Positions 33,242 to 45,579 of a stretch of DNA of 64,000 nucleotides are shown piece after piece. The translations under genes were made by a program, and so were the position numbers. Positions within the stretch are counted from its first letter, which is position 1. Every line of letters starts with the position of its first letter. The stretch covers positions 806,001 to 870,000 of the forward strand of contig JAOWBW010000489.1 in NCBI GenBank assembly GCA_026119855.1. Reading direction: 5' to 3'. The stretch is from Campanula takesimana. Taxonomy: Eukaryota > Streptophyta > Magnoliopsida > Asterales > Campanulaceae. The notes beneath the pieces are model-generated. The model ran no database searches and had not been told where the DNA came from. It worked only from the letters and a program-made list of their open reading frames with translations.

Positions 33242-36200
33242 TGTGACACCCCAGTTGATTGATTTATATTGCATGTATATACTTGACAATTTTTTTTTTA
33301 TATGTGTGCATTAGTATAAGTGGGTAATATGAATTTTGCATTTTATAAAATATGTTATCGTTTTAATTATAGTAATTTAATAATTAGTACAACTTATTTT
33401 GAGACGGAGGGAGTATAAAATAGTTGTTGATAAAGATAAGATGACTCAGTGAGAGCTTGATAAGTTTTGTGTGGGTCCCTTAACATTGTAGGGAAGAGCC
33501 ACAGCGATCTTCTTTCATGTGACTAAGTAAGAGGTGTAAATTGTGTAGTCTTTTTCTTGATGACTCATCTCCTCACTTTGACTCTCTATTCTCTACAGAG
33601 CAAGCCTCTATCGTTTTCTTTCTTTTAATCATTTTTCTTTTACTCCTTGCTAGAAGAAAAAAAATTTAGAAAGTCAAGAGAGAGGGTCGAGAGACAAGGA
33701 AAGAAAGGAACAAAAAATATAATTGGTGAGATTCTTCTCTTAGTGTGTAATATGTGTAAGTCTTTAATTATTACTTTTGATGAAATTATGATATGGGTCT
33801 TAATTTTTGGCGCATGAATTGACGAACTGATGTGTATTGTTCCTCCCATATGTGTGTCTAAGTTTATGTATTATGTGTGTTTGTGTCTGAATAGTTAAAG
33901 GTATTGACCATTTGTAAATTTTAGTATGGTTTTGAAATGGGTTGAATTGGCGTTTATACTTGAATTGTATAAAACGTTGAATATGGTTGAATATAGGTGT
34001 TGAGTGAAGTGATTCAACATGAAAGCATGATTTTGAATGGGGTTTAATTGAAATTATGATTAGTTTGGAAATCTAACTTTTGATTATAAGTGGATGCATC
34101 TATTGTGAGAAGTTTTATTAAAATTTTCATGGAAGAAAAGAATTACAGAGATTTGGGGAAATATTGAAAATGAGTATTTTCGGATATTTCATTCTGGTCA
34201 CTGAGTTTGTGAAAGTTTTAGATCAGTCCCTGTGTAGTTTAGGAAGCTTGATCGAATTGTGATTAGTAATAACTGTTCATTTTAAACCGGATTTAAATGA
34301 GTTTTGAGCCTAAACTGATTAACTTTTCAAGGGCTATTGAATGGAATAATTTTTTGAAATCATAAATGGATGGATTGTTCCCAGAATTTAAGGTTTGGTG
34401 TTGTGGTCTCATATAGACATAGCGAAATTATATGAATTTTAGATAATTCATAAGAAATTCATCTGGACTCGGAATTGAGTGATTCTTGAGTCTAAATTGG
34501 ATAATTTTTTATAAATTTCTCAAATATATGATTTTTACATCCATAAAACATTTTGATTATTCCCAGAAAATCCGTTTTTGGCAGCAGTTCATTATAAATG
34601 ACTCGAGTAACGATTAATCTTAATAAATTTGTAATTAATTCACCTCCGAATCAGGTGATTCTTGGGTCTAAACTGGCTATTTTTCAGAGACCTTTCTAAT
34701 GGACATAGTTTCAGAACCTGAGTATTTACTGATTAATTCCAGATTTCCTGTCTCGTGGATGTGGTGGTTGAGTTTGTGTAGTAAGATGTTAATATGATTG
34801 ACTTTGTGTTGTTGTTGACCTAAACTTCCTTGCGTGTTCTATATGTATAGATAATGTTCTTGGTGGGTGTTTGGCTACTAAAAAGTGACTAAAATGTTTG
34901 AGAGTCTAAGGAATTGGAGTTAAGCGTTTGAGGTAAGAGATCTTGTGTCTTCTCCATTCATTACCCCTTTTCAGGTATATATATATGAAATACAATCATG
35001 TAATGATTACAAGTATGTGAAGCTTAGATTGAAATGGAGAAATAGTTGAAGTTATAATCTTTATATTATAACCTTTTAGTGTAATCACTTCATTAAAAGT
35101 AACAAAGATTGTTTGATATGTACTGAGAAAGGAGAATTCTTACTCGAGAAGATGCATAAAATAAGCATGTTACCTTTACCTTGAGTTTTATGAAAGCATC
35201 ATGTAGAGAGGATGTTAATGGTATTGTGGGTACTATGAGTACCCACTCTAAATGTTATGTTCTCTAGGAAACATTAGAAAGAATGAAGTGAAGTATCAAT
35301 GTGAATTATTATGTTTATGTTCCATAAATTTATAGTGACTGCCGTGCACGAGTTAAAGTCTTATATGGATGGAGAGTGGTTTTGTTTAAATTGATGGATT
35401 GTGCACCATCTTATATTGTGTACTATTAGTACGGTTAAAAGGTATATGTATACTATTGATATATGTATATATAAATGGAATAAATACCGAACAAGAATCC
35501 TATGTGGGATTCACTATATATTATGTAAAGTGACGGAACCTACACCATCATACTAGTTATACTCCTAGCAACCCTCGGAGATATTATAGATATACGAATA
35601 TGAATACCGAACATGAATCCAATGTGGGATTCAGGATATATATTATATAAGTGATGGAACATACACCTGCTAGTATTATATACTCATAGCCACATTGGGA
35701 GAGATTTATATATGTATATAGATGCATACGAATATGAGTACCAACATGAATCCAATGTGGGATTCATTATTAATACTGATGGAACAAATACCATCTTATA
35801 TTTGACTCCTAGTAACATCGGGAGAGGTTATACTGGTACGGATATGAGTATGTACACGGATCCAATGTGGGATTCATTATATATGTGGAAATGAGTATCT
35901 ATAAGAATCCGATATGAGATTCATTATATGGATAATGGAATCTGTATATATATACTACTATGGGAAAAAGATAAGTACTTGATATAGTACTAAAGTGAGT
36001 GTTGTTGTGACAACACATTTAGAAATAAAAGTTGTGTGTATATATATATTGTTGGTAGTGGTGCCCTAGGCACGTTTAATAAACGTTGTAATTGTTATCA
36101 TTTATTTCATATCAATAAAGAGATGTTTTGATTATTATTGTTGTTCATGCTTACTTATAATAATCCCCGTCCCTAGTACTTATTAAGCACTAGTATAAAG

Positions 36201-38358
36201 GCTAAATGATCATGAGATGATCATGTTAGATTTATGGGTACTTGTTTGGAACAAGGTACTGGACATGACCCGCTGTATGAGATTTATGTCATGGTCTATG
36301 TCGAACATATATCTCATATTAGTTATGTCATTTGAATCCTTAGACATGAAGTTATTATAGTCTTCCACTTGATGAACATTGTGTTTGACATATTCAAACG
36401 CTACCTTAACACGGTAGTTATAAAGGGTATGATTGGCATAATCGGATTCCCGTTGGGAAGAATAATAAGCTAAATGGATTTGTCCCTCCACGGAGAGATG
36501 TCAAGCTTGGGCCTCTCGTAGGAATGATGTTGATGAAATGTTCGGCCGGACTCAAATGAATTGATTGGATCAATGTCATTTGGATTATCAACATATTCGG
36601 AATCGAGAAAGTATTGAACAAAAACAAGTTGACTGTTTGACCATGACTTGTGTTCAATGACATCGTGGACAAAGGGATTGTGACATATTCTAAAGGAATG
36701 CGAACTTGTATCTAGTTATACTATTTGGGTAGGTATGACGGTTTGCTAGAACCTAATCATATCTTATGGGATCATGTTTGAGCCCATTGCCAACTTAGTA
36801 TAATCCTAGAGGGTCACACACAATAGAACGAATCTTTAATAAGAGGACTATATTGGAATTTAGAGTCAAAGGACCTTGGAGGAATTTTGGAAACATTCTG
36901 GGCTGTTTGGTCTACCGAGCGGGCGCTTGGTTCAGACCAGGCGGGCGCCTGAAGTAATTCCAGAAAGACAGGGACCTTCTGGTCATTCAGGCGGGCGCCT
37001 GGCCCTTTACAGGCGGGCGCCTGGTGCTGCCGACAGGAAAATTCCTAATTCGATTTGGGAAGGTTTTTGGCACAAGATTCCTATTTGGAATAGGTCTTAA
37101 TTGTGTATAAAAACCCCAATTCGGCCAGACCATATTGACAAGTGATTTTGTGAGTCTCAAAGAGTTTGAGAGAGATATTATTTTGTTCTAAGATATCCTT
37201 GATTGAGGAACAAAATAATTCACAAATAAATTCAATATAGTTCTTTTATTATATTGTGAAAGTGTGTTTCATAATATTGGTCTAGCAACCAAGATCAAAG
37301 ATCCTTTGATATTCGTTCGAAGTGTGGATACCGCTAGAGGGTGAAAATCATCATCTTCAAAGTTCGTGTTCAAGCTTTGTGATCGTGATCAAGTCTTCAA
37401 GTTTCTCCACCAAAGACCAAGAGAAAATTCATAGTCATCAAGGGTTAGTTATTCCTCTATTCATCTTGTTGTATTTGATTTAATCATATGAACGGATCCA
37501 TGGCTTTGGGTTTCTTAAAATTTTAATTGCTAAATTCCGCTGCGCATGTTACTAGGAAACCCAACATATATATATAGTGATTTGATATGAGATTTGGGAA
37601 TAAATTGTTGTTGGGAATAAATTGTGATTTATGGGTTATGGATGTTAAGAGTAAGTTGTGTTTACTGGCATTGGAAGTGGTATATGTGTTTGCTTTGTGT
37701 TGAGCAGGAAAATTAGAAAATGAGGAAAAGATAAAGCTACGAAATTGGTAACATTTACTTACATGGGGGTTTGAATTGTGATGGTTTTGTATGTTCTCTT
37801 TATAAGAGTTTAATATATTTCATTTTATGAATTGTATTTATTTGTATATTGTATGCTTCCGCTTTTATTGGTTTGAGGTTTCTTACTGAGTTAATCTCAC
37901 TCTTATTTATTTCAATATTGAAACAGGAAAAGTCTAGCCATAGAGGACCAACACATCCACTAAGGTTAGAAAGGGAAACAATTGGGTAGTACTTGAAGGT
38001 CTTAGACCTACATTGTTATGAAAAAGAAAGTTTATGTATAATTTGTATAAGGTCATATGTATGACTTGTAGTAGTATTGGTTTTGTACACTCGTAGATTA
38101 GTCTAAGGGGTTATAATTGAGTGTACAAGAGTTCATTAACTATTGTTATAGTTGTGTTGGTATTGTTATTAGTAACTCCTAGTTAAGTTGATAAAATTGT
38201 GTAGGGTGGTACAAGAGTTGTGTGACTCTTGATTGTGATTGTGTAGAGGAAAGAACACATTTTTTTTAGTCACAAGTTTAAAGAGTTGTGATGTCAGGTG
38301 GATATTGTTCAAGCCAAAATAAGTTATAAATTGGGAACCTATATTTGGGGGCTTGACA
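33242..38358 (+). repeat. 3' LTR of element E, interrupted by solo LTR D2
   Basis: Matches the 5' LTR throughout, with D2 (36050-37566) inserted in the AT microsatellite. The right end GGGGCTTGACA is followed by the gagga duplication and H sequence. Confidence 0.93.
36050..37566 (+). mobile_element. Solo LTR D2, Angela-like copia family
   Basis: 1517 bp from TGTTGGTAGTGG to CCCAACA, same family as D and the LTRs of B (reverse complement of the latter). It is flanked by tatat on both sides, weak evidence because the site is an AT repeat. The uninterrupted site in the 5' LTR at about 29850 confirms it as an insertion. Motif copies with core GCGGGCGC (arms AGGCG/CGCCT) start near 36919, 36941, 36991 and 37013, spacing 22-50-22. 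Confidence 0.95.
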
Positions 38359-38363
38359 GAGGA
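38359..38363. repeat. Target-site duplication of element E, right copy (gagga)
   Basis: Second copy of 27057-27061. Confidence 0.92.
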
Positions 38364-38733
38364 ACTTCTTATACACAGGTTTATCAGAGTTATAAGGTCA
38401 TCCCACAATTTCAGCACTTTGAGAGGAGTAATTTATATTGGAGTCCCATATATTTGTTATCATATTGGGTTCATTAACTGTGCCATATGTCGCAGCAACA
38501 TCACTAGGGGAGATGGTATAGGAGGTACCTTGAAGGGTAAATTGAATGTTATGCTGCTCTGTCCAAACTCCATTGTCGTAAATGTGAGAGCATAGTAGAG
38601 GAAGAATTGGAGGATTGGCTTCCATAAACGTCTTCAGTTTAGCATTGATTAGAAGCTCTCCTATCCATCCACCAGCGGGATTATGGTAGAAAGATTTCTT
38701 AATGAGGTAGCCATGGGCAGAAGATGAATTCAT
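38364..38733 (-). pseudogene. Element H env-like ORF, N-terminal part
   Basis: Starts at an ATG (38731-38733) with MNSSSAHGYLIKKSF. About 110 codons follow, with a GEL-type segment, a YDNGVWTEQ stretch and SPSDVAATYG, the kind of block seen near the start of plant transposon/env-like proteins. A TGA at 38396-38398 ends it, after which the same frame stays open to the E insertion and continues at 27056. The stop probably arose by a single change. It lies divergently from the plus-strand ORF at 39302. Confidence 0.6.
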
Positions 38734-39301
38734 GATTCTAGGGTTTGAAAGAGAGAAACAAAGGAGATAACGGTAACTTTTTGTTTGAATGAAGGAGAAG
38801 GGTTTAAGAAGATGATTGGTTTAAAAGAAACGGTGGCTTTTAAAGTGATAAGGGACAACTGAAGAAAATTAAAAAGATATGTCCTTTAATATAAATTGAT
38901 AAGTGACGTGAGTAAGCTGGTGACTCATCATGTTTGTAACTGTTGATACAGTAACTTATCTCCTTTTATACCTTCGCAGAGGACTTAACTTGTAAGGAAG
39001 CAAACATTCTTTATTCCTTCAATTAATATTGACATGGTTAAGTCCAATATTCAACAATAATTCAGTTTGGTCAAGCGGCATGATTAATTTCCATATCAAA
39101 TCAATTTTATTGGAATTACATCTTTTGAGGTCTACTATCATCATTGCATCTACAACATAAATTCTCTAGATGAATTAAATGATGTAAAATCTTTCTATAT
39201 AAGAACCATTGTTGGTGAATAATAGATCGCAGCAACAATTATTCAGATAAAAGATAGCATATAGCAAGATAGTAGACCTAGTTCTTTCACTTTCCAAAAA
39301 A
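38734..39301. other. Spacer between two divergent H ORFs
   Basis: 568 bp without a gene, between the minus-strand env-like start and a plus-strand ORF. It holds the H motif at 39128 (plus) and 39267-39279 (minus), and AT-rich stretches (tttaatataaat near 38885, ccttttatacc near 38963) that could be TATA boxes for either direction. A two-way promoter is inference from layout. Confidence 0.45.
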
Positions 39302-39832
39302 ATGGGCAGGTTAACCAATATTTTCAGTCCTAGCAAGATGTCAAATCTTGTTAATAAATTGAAGTTCAAGGAAGAGGAGGAGGAGGAGAATAAGGTGGAT
39401 AAGAAATTCTTGAAAGAATTTAGAGAATACCAAGCCCAAGAGACGCTGAACTGGGAATAGGAGGTTGAGCAGATTCTTCCAAGTGGTCCTAGGAAGAAAG
39501 AAGAGTTTTTGGAGAGAAGCCTCAAAAAAGAAATGTGGATTCATGCTAGGAATGAATTCATTAAGGAGGAAAGAAAGAGGCTGAAAAGAGGAGAGGAGGC
39601 TGAAAAATGGAGTGACAGAGGTAAGGGCAAGGCCAAAATGTCTGAAATAGAGGAAGATGAAGGACATCATAGGTGTTTGTTTGACCTCTTACAGATGGAG
39701 AGAAAAACTTATTTGGTGATAGGGGATAGAGGAGAGAGAGGAGAAGGCAAAGGTGAAAACTGTGATGGCAGTTCTTATATCAAGACTAGTTCATTTTCCT
39801 TGCTATCAAGGAAATACTTTGCTTGTTGTAGT
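39302..39832 (+). pseudogene. Antisense ORF in the 3' region of element H, first part
   Basis: A plus-strand frame starting MGRLTNIFSPSKMSNLVNKL, strongly charged and Lys/Glu-rich (EEEEEE, KEERKRLKRGEEAEKW), likely helical or coiled coil. One TAG at 39458-39460; otherwise open to the F insertion, after which the same frame continues at 55715. I do not recognise it. It is antisense to the element, as PMD genes are in Tat elements, but it shows no PMD signature. It might be chance on the complement of a coding strand; against this, no minus-strand gene is seen here. Confidence 0.45.
39828..39832. repeat. Target-site duplication of element F, left copy (gtagt)
   Basis: Repeated at 55710-55714 just after the right LTR. 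Confidence 0.92.
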
Positions 39833-40949
39833 TGTGAATACCCCTTTCCTATGAAGCGACGCATGTGAAGTATCTTGCAATAATTATTAGTAACAAAGGG
39901 AAATATTCATAGCAACATTAACAATATGAGAGTCGCCACGCCATTTTAATTATAGCAAAAACATTGCGAAAAAGCATTTTAATGCGTTCGGGGGTCAAAT
40001 TACAACAAGAGAAGAATATTAAGTGTTATCATTCCTATTGCCCGAATGATCGGTCTTTCTATCATGATGAGGTGTATGTTGTGTGTGGTGTTTAGAGACC
40101 GGATCCGAAGATTGCCTACGTTCTTCTCAAGGTGAGAAGCTCAGGTCAGCGTAGTTCGAGAAGAATTTAGAATAGGCAGAAGAATCGGGATCATGCATAA
40201 TGATGGGGGATTTACCTAAAGATTAGGGTTTAGAAATATTTCCTAGATCATGTTTGGGTTGATGAACCCTAGATCATCATCGGCTATAAAATAACATGTT
40301 AACATGAAGATCACAACCCTAAATCTAGCATAAATAAGGTTTTAATCTATGAACACGAAGAATATGCGAAGAACATATGAATGATATGATGAACATATGA
40401 ATAAACATGCTAGGAACATGAATATTATGGATCTACACTAAGAACATGGCAAGAACATGAAGAAAAAGTTAGAAAACTTACCTATGTTGGCAACAAATAA
40501 ACTTGGATCTTCTTGGGAGTCTTGAAGATGTTCTTGGATGCTTGAAATTCTTAATTGGAGAGCAAATTCGTCACTTAGGGAGCTTAATATTGATCAAAAT
40601 TCGGACCTTTGATTGTGAGGCAAGAGGGCCTTTATATAGTAAACTGACCAAGGGATCAAACAGCTGAGATTGGCTGAGGCAATCATGGCCGCATGGCCAA
40701 GGGCGGATGTGGCCGCGTGGCCAAGGACGGATGTGGCCGCGTGGCCATCATTCCAGGCTGACGTGATTTTCAAGCTAGGGTTTGATCTTAAACAAGGAAA
40801 CCCTATTTTGGCCATTTTTGGTACATTCTAGAATATTGAGCTATATTTTAGGAATCCGGGACAAGTTTTTGCAAGGTTTATAATTCCTATAAAGTCCTTG
40901 TATATTTGGGAAAGCCCTAGTAAACTCATTTTCGGATTAGGTACTAACA
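39833..40949 (-). repeat. 3' LTR of element F
   Basis: 1117 bp, plus-strand ends TGTGAATACC and GTACTAACA. A stem-loop module sits at 40116-40154 and three motif copies (GGCCGCGTGGCCA type) start near 40685, 40709 and 40733, 24 bp apart. A 73-codon minus-strand ORF overlaps the motif cluster and is present in both LTRs, but has no recognisable domain. Confidence 0.92.
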
Positions 40950-42028
40950 GAAGCCCCTCGGCAATAGGGGGTCGACGATAAAAAGAAGGATCCGTTCTGA
41001 AACATGAGTTTCAAAACGAGAGAAGGATTATAAATAACTCTCGCGGGTATGGAGTTACAACAAAATATGACCTAAGAGGTCAAATGGCTGAAACTTTGCA
41101 TGCGACCTACGTATCCACTGAGGAATCAAGCCAGACGTAGTTCAAATCTGCTGGGGAAATTCCCAACGATTGCCTTCTGATGGAGAGCAACGAGCAACGC
41201 CTTTCGCTGGGGATAATTTTCATGAAGGAAAATCTGCTGGGGAATGAGAAATGACCAAGTCGGTCGGGTGGCTGAACCATTTCAGGCTTCCTATGTATCC
41301 TCGGAGGAATCAAGCCGGTCATAGTTCAGAGATGCGAACAAGAATGGTGCGAGATATGAGGACGGCAAGGTCTAAGTAATCCCAAGATGAAACGTCGATT
41401 GCTGGAACATACGTAATTAGAAACAGTAGGGCTTCTGCAAATCGCGATAGATCTAGAACACGCATGATTTAGAGACGGACGGGCCTCTGCAATCACAATG
41501 GTCCTAAGCAAATTCCGGGGTACGCGCGAGGTAGAAACAGTCGGGTTTCGGTAATCGCGACAAAAGGTTTGAATGTACGAGATATGAAGACGACAGAGTC
41601 TAAGTAATCTCAATGTTTCTTGAAAAGAAATAGAAATTTTGGGGAGGCTTTCTCGACCTTAAATAACGAATTTCTGTCAAAATAGGCTAAGGGGGGCCTA
41701 AAATGAACAAACACAAAACAGAGCAGGGGTAAATTAGTAATTTTTCCTGAGAATGCGAACATGGCCGCGTGGCCAAGTCCTCTGATTGGCCAGATCTCCT
41801 TCACGTGGATTAATCAAAGGGGAAGATTGGACGGATAGGATTGCTTAAGGCGATCTTGGCCACGTGGCCAAGTCTCTGGTCAGACCAGATTCTTGGTCAC
41901 AACGCTAGATCATTCTCCTTCTTCTTCTTCCTTCTTCTTCTTCGAGTTTTAGAGAGAGAAAAGGGGAATTTAGAGAGAGAAAGCTTCCATTGTTAATCTT
42001 GAGAACTCCATTTCACATATTCGAAGCC
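40950..42028. other. Element F 3' region: polypurine tract, stem-loops, diverged repeats
   Basis: On the element strand the purine tract CCGAGGGGCTTC lies next to the LTR. Two stem-loop modules lie at 41107-41140 (CTACGT/ACGTAG) and 41291-41324 (CTATG/CATAG). Diverged units of about 55-60 bp run from about 41335 to 41620 (shared parts: TAGAAACAGT, GGGCTTCTGCAA, TAATCGCGA). Two F motif copies lie at 41761 and 41857. A CTT-rich tract near 41920 precedes the PMD start. No gene. Confidence 0.6.
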
Positions 42029-45000
42029 ATGGCGGGGCAGTGGATCGATGACATGCTTGGTATGGGCGGAGGTGTTGCGGGTTATGGCGGCTTTGTGCCT
42101 CCGGAGCACGGGCACCAAAAGGGAGGAAACGAGGATCCTTTAGGGGAGAAAACGCAGAAATGGATCCAAATGCGGGTGGTCCAGCGGTGCAAATGTTGCA
42201 ACGGGGCGGATTGAGAACGAGGGCGGCGACTCAAAATTTTCTAGACGGCCTTTTGAAGTCGACTTTTGATCATGATTACGACTTCTACATCGATTTGGAT
42301 CACCATTGGTCCAAGGGTCTTTCGGAGACGAGAGAGGTAAAATTTGGATTTGACCTTTTTCCCTTTTTTATTACCATGATTTCTATTCAGAATATAAATA
42401 CGTGAAATATAATCTGCTAGAAAAGTAACGTACCTTTGCTTTGTTTACCTGCAGAGAATTAAGTCTCACGGGTCCACCGTGACTGTGGGTCAGTTGTGGG
42501 CATCCCTACCGGTGGGTCCAGGTGGTTTGCGTGCTCGGATCGAGGCTATGGGATTCGGTCCTTTTTTTTAGGCTATCCGTATGATGGGGGATACTTCGAA
42601 GGTGTCGGCAGTGATACAGGTCTGCCGAGAGTTCTGGTGGGATACAACTCACACATTCCACTTTAGTTGGGGAGAGATTACTGTTACGCCCACAGATTTT
42701 GCAGCGATCACGGGGCTGAAGTTTACTACCACTCCATTGCCTTTTGATGAGAGCTTCGCGGGCAGATCAGATTATCGGCAGGTTTTGTTGGGAGTTGACA
42801 CCGACCTTGGGGGAGGTGTAAAGGGTCATGGAGTGGAGGCTGGAATAGTGCACAGGCTTGTGGTATCTGTTGGGTTTTGATGCATCATGCGCAGTGGAAT
42901 AAACAGATTAAATCAAACACCCAAGAGCCCGGATCCGTGCATGTTGATTAAATTAAATACAAGATGAAAGAAACTAACCCTTGAAGATCGCATCCATGAA
43001 CACGGACTTTAAGGTGCTAAAGGAAACACCCTCCATCGGTATCCACACGTCGAACGGATATCAAGAACACCTTCTTGATCGGGATTACTAGACCCAAGGC
43101 TTGATGAAGAAACAAATTTCTTCATAGGAATTATTTTGCTTCATTGATTATTGAGTTTTGATGATTCTAAATCTCAAAACTAATAATCCCCTCTATATGT
43201 GTGTAATTGTTTCTCAAACAATATGTTATGATTTCTAAAATCAACCATTAGCATTCTCAAACCCGACTGCACACATATATAATAGGGTATAAACCTAATT
43301 CCTTTTGGGATCAGAATTCCTTGTCAAACAAGATATCTGAACAAACTGTTTTTCGCCTGGACAAACCATCCGTACGGATTCGTTGGGTGGCTCCCAAACC
43401 ATCCGTACGGATCCTTCCAGCAGGATCCAGTTTTTCCCATTTTCTGTGCCTTATTCAATCCGTTCTATTGTGTGTGACCCAATAGGATTATACTAAGTTG
43501 GCAACGAGTCCGAATGAGTCAGAACCCGTAAGTCATAAGCGGACTCTAGCAAGCCATTATGTCTACCCAATTAGTATAACTTTGAATGCCCAAAGTAACC
43601 TTATAGAACATATCACAATCCCTTTGTCACACGATATCATATTGGACATAAGTCATGGTCCACGTCAACTTATGTTGTCCAATGCTTTCTCGATCTCGAG
43701 TAGATTGATATGAGCAAATAACATTGAACGCTTCAATTCATTTGGGTACGGCCGTACACTATTATCAATCTCACTCATCGAGTGGCCAAGCAGATATCTC
43801 TCTTGAGAGAGGGACAAATCTCATCTTGACTTATCATTCTTCCCTACAGGAATCCGATTATGCCAATCGTAGCCTTTATAACCACCCGGTTAGGGGTAGC
43901 GTTTGAGTACGTCAAACATAATGTTCATCATGTGGAAGACTATGATAATCTCAGGTCTAAGGATAAATGATATAACTATTATGAGATTTAATTATGACAT
44001 TTGACCATTACATAAATCTCATAACGGGTCTATCCAGTACTTGTTCTCCAACATGTACCCATAAGTTTAATCCGTATCTTATGCGCTATAACCATCATAT
44101 GATTATCCATTAAACTCATGCTAGCCCTTCATAAGTGCTAGGGACAATGATTATTATAATAAACATGCAAAAGATATAATAATCGGGTTTGTTATCTCTA
44201 TAACAATGAAGCTATGATATAACGCATAGGCCTTTCTCAAGGGCCTAGGGCATAATATCCAATAGTATCGGCTATAGAAGCCTTTGGGAGGGGGAGTATG
44301 ATTTGGACTGCCTGGTCCGACTGTTTCTGTGGTACAGCTTCTCAGAGATTCTATTTCCCAGTGGGGCCACCGTCTGCAGGTACTCACTATTGGGGGCTTT
44401 GGAGGATCTGTTTTAGGTGAGCGAGATTTCTTGGGGAGGAGCCGGCTTGGCTGAGGTGTACCAGGCTTTCGATCACTGCTCAAGGGCTAGTTCATCGGCA
44501 TTTGATGGGTTCCAGTTTGCCATTGAGGTACACTCTTCATTATTCCCTTGTCTAGTTAGCACAATTTTGGATTGTAGCACATATTCTTGTCTTGTCTCCA
44601 TTTACTGTATACACATGTGTGGGTATATGAGATCTTTGGTGTCGCCCCTTTTCAGCTGGAGATAGCTGACAACAAGGCTGGTCCCATCATGTCATACTGG
44701 TGCAGAAGCAACAAGCAAGTGCCTCGGAAATCCAAGGATAGGAGGACCATGGATGCTACTGATCTGAGGAGAGCGTTCACTAGGACCACGCCTGTCGGGG
44801 TGATGTTTTACCCGTGGAGCGAGACTAATGAATTTTCTATTGGCTACGCTCATGAGTTGATGGCCTCTCGAATTCTGCTAGTGGGCTTCAGGGGGGATGC
44901 CATGTATCTTGGTGAGCAGGTTCTCATCAATATAGGGCCGGCGCAGCGCCTTGGGTTCCCCGTGATCCTCCTCAGGACATACTTTGTCCTGCTAGGCTGA

Positions 45001-45579
45001 GGACCTTCTTGACTCTGACTCCGGCGGAGCAGTACAGGGGTAGTGACGACTATGGTGGCTTTGTGCGGACGTGCTTGATCAGCCCACAGGTACGGGTTCG
45101 GATGCTGTTAGGAGAGGGATCAAGCTTGGCCCCCTATATTGGGTGGAGTCAGCCTTTGGTTGACATGCCTCTTCGTTCGAGCAGCGTCAGAGTGGTGCGA
45201 GGCGGCCGAGAGGAGGAGCCATTCGTTCCACCACCTGATGCTGAGGTATGATTTATCATTCTGCTTCATATTTATCCCACGCACACACTTTTGTTTCTTT
45301 AGCCTTATTTATTGTTTCTGACTTCTTCAGGTGACTCGGGAGGCATATGTCCGATCCGTTCAGCAGGAGAACATCCTTATACATTTATTGAGAGAGGCGT
45401 ATCATTCTTGCACCTGCCATAGGGAGGATGTTGTTATACCACAGCGTCGAGAGCGCTCTCTTGCTGAGGCTGGGTCATCCCATACTGGTGGACGGGCAGT
45501 ACGGGGATGGAGCTCGAGTGCCAGTGGCTCGCGTCGTTCGACACAGCAGCGGGACACTACCGAAGAGGATTCAGATTAG
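42029..45579 (+). pseudogene. Intron-containing PMD gene antisense to element F
   Basis: Plus-strand PMD gene, interrupted by solo LTR J. Exon 1 runs from ATG 42029 to 42336 (one frameshift near 42150). A GT-AG intron fits 42337-42454. The next exon holds the PMD core (W-DTTHTFHFSWGEITVTPTDF-AITGL). After J, YSWGG-like SWGGAGLAEVYQAF and a W-V-Y-E-F block follow, with another likely intron from about 44530 (acceptor uncertain). A third GT-AG intron fits 45246-45330, and a last exon runs to the stop at 45579. In-frame stops occur in places, so it is decayed. Retained introns fit capture of genomic DNA: in the element RNA they are antisense and would not be spliced. Confidence 0.7.
42868..44264 (-). 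mobile_element. Solo LTR J, diverged Angela-like copia family
   Basis: 1397 bp. On the plus strand it begins TGTTGGGTTTTGATGCATCA and ends TATCCAATA (normally CAACA, so one change), flanked by exact gtatc copies (42863-42867 and 44265-44269). Same orientation as the LTRs of B. Its motif is a perfect 12-bp palindrome ATCCGTACGGAT at 43368 and 43401. It splits the PMD gene of element F. Confidence 0.93.

Larger units (their letters stand above)
27062..38358 (+). mobile_element. Element E: long-LTR non-coding retrotransposon (LARD type)
   Basis: 5' LTR 27062-30666 (3605 bp) and 3' LTR 33242-38358 (5117 bp including the 1517-bp solo LTR D2, so about 3.6 kb) flank a 2.6-kb internal region with no ORF of note. 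LTR ends are TGTGACACCC and GGGGCTTGACA. A tRNA-Met-like PBS follows the 5' LTR and a purine tract precedes the 3' LTR. Very long LTRs with a short non-coding interior define LARDs. The LTR ends and PBS resemble chromoviruses of the Tekay/Del group, which could supply proteins in trans (inference). It is inserted in the env-like ORF of H. Confidence 0.92.

Noticed and set aside
40594..40815. 73-codon ORF conserved in both LTRs of F (also 55354-55575)
   Set aside because: LTR pairs are copies of each other, so conservation is not independent. Its repeats come from the GGCCGCGTGGCCA motif cluster.
42337..42454. Intron as a simple non-homologous insertion
   Set aside because: It has GT and CAG borders, an AT-rich interior, and removal restores a PMD-like frame. 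I kept the intron reading but mark it as inference.
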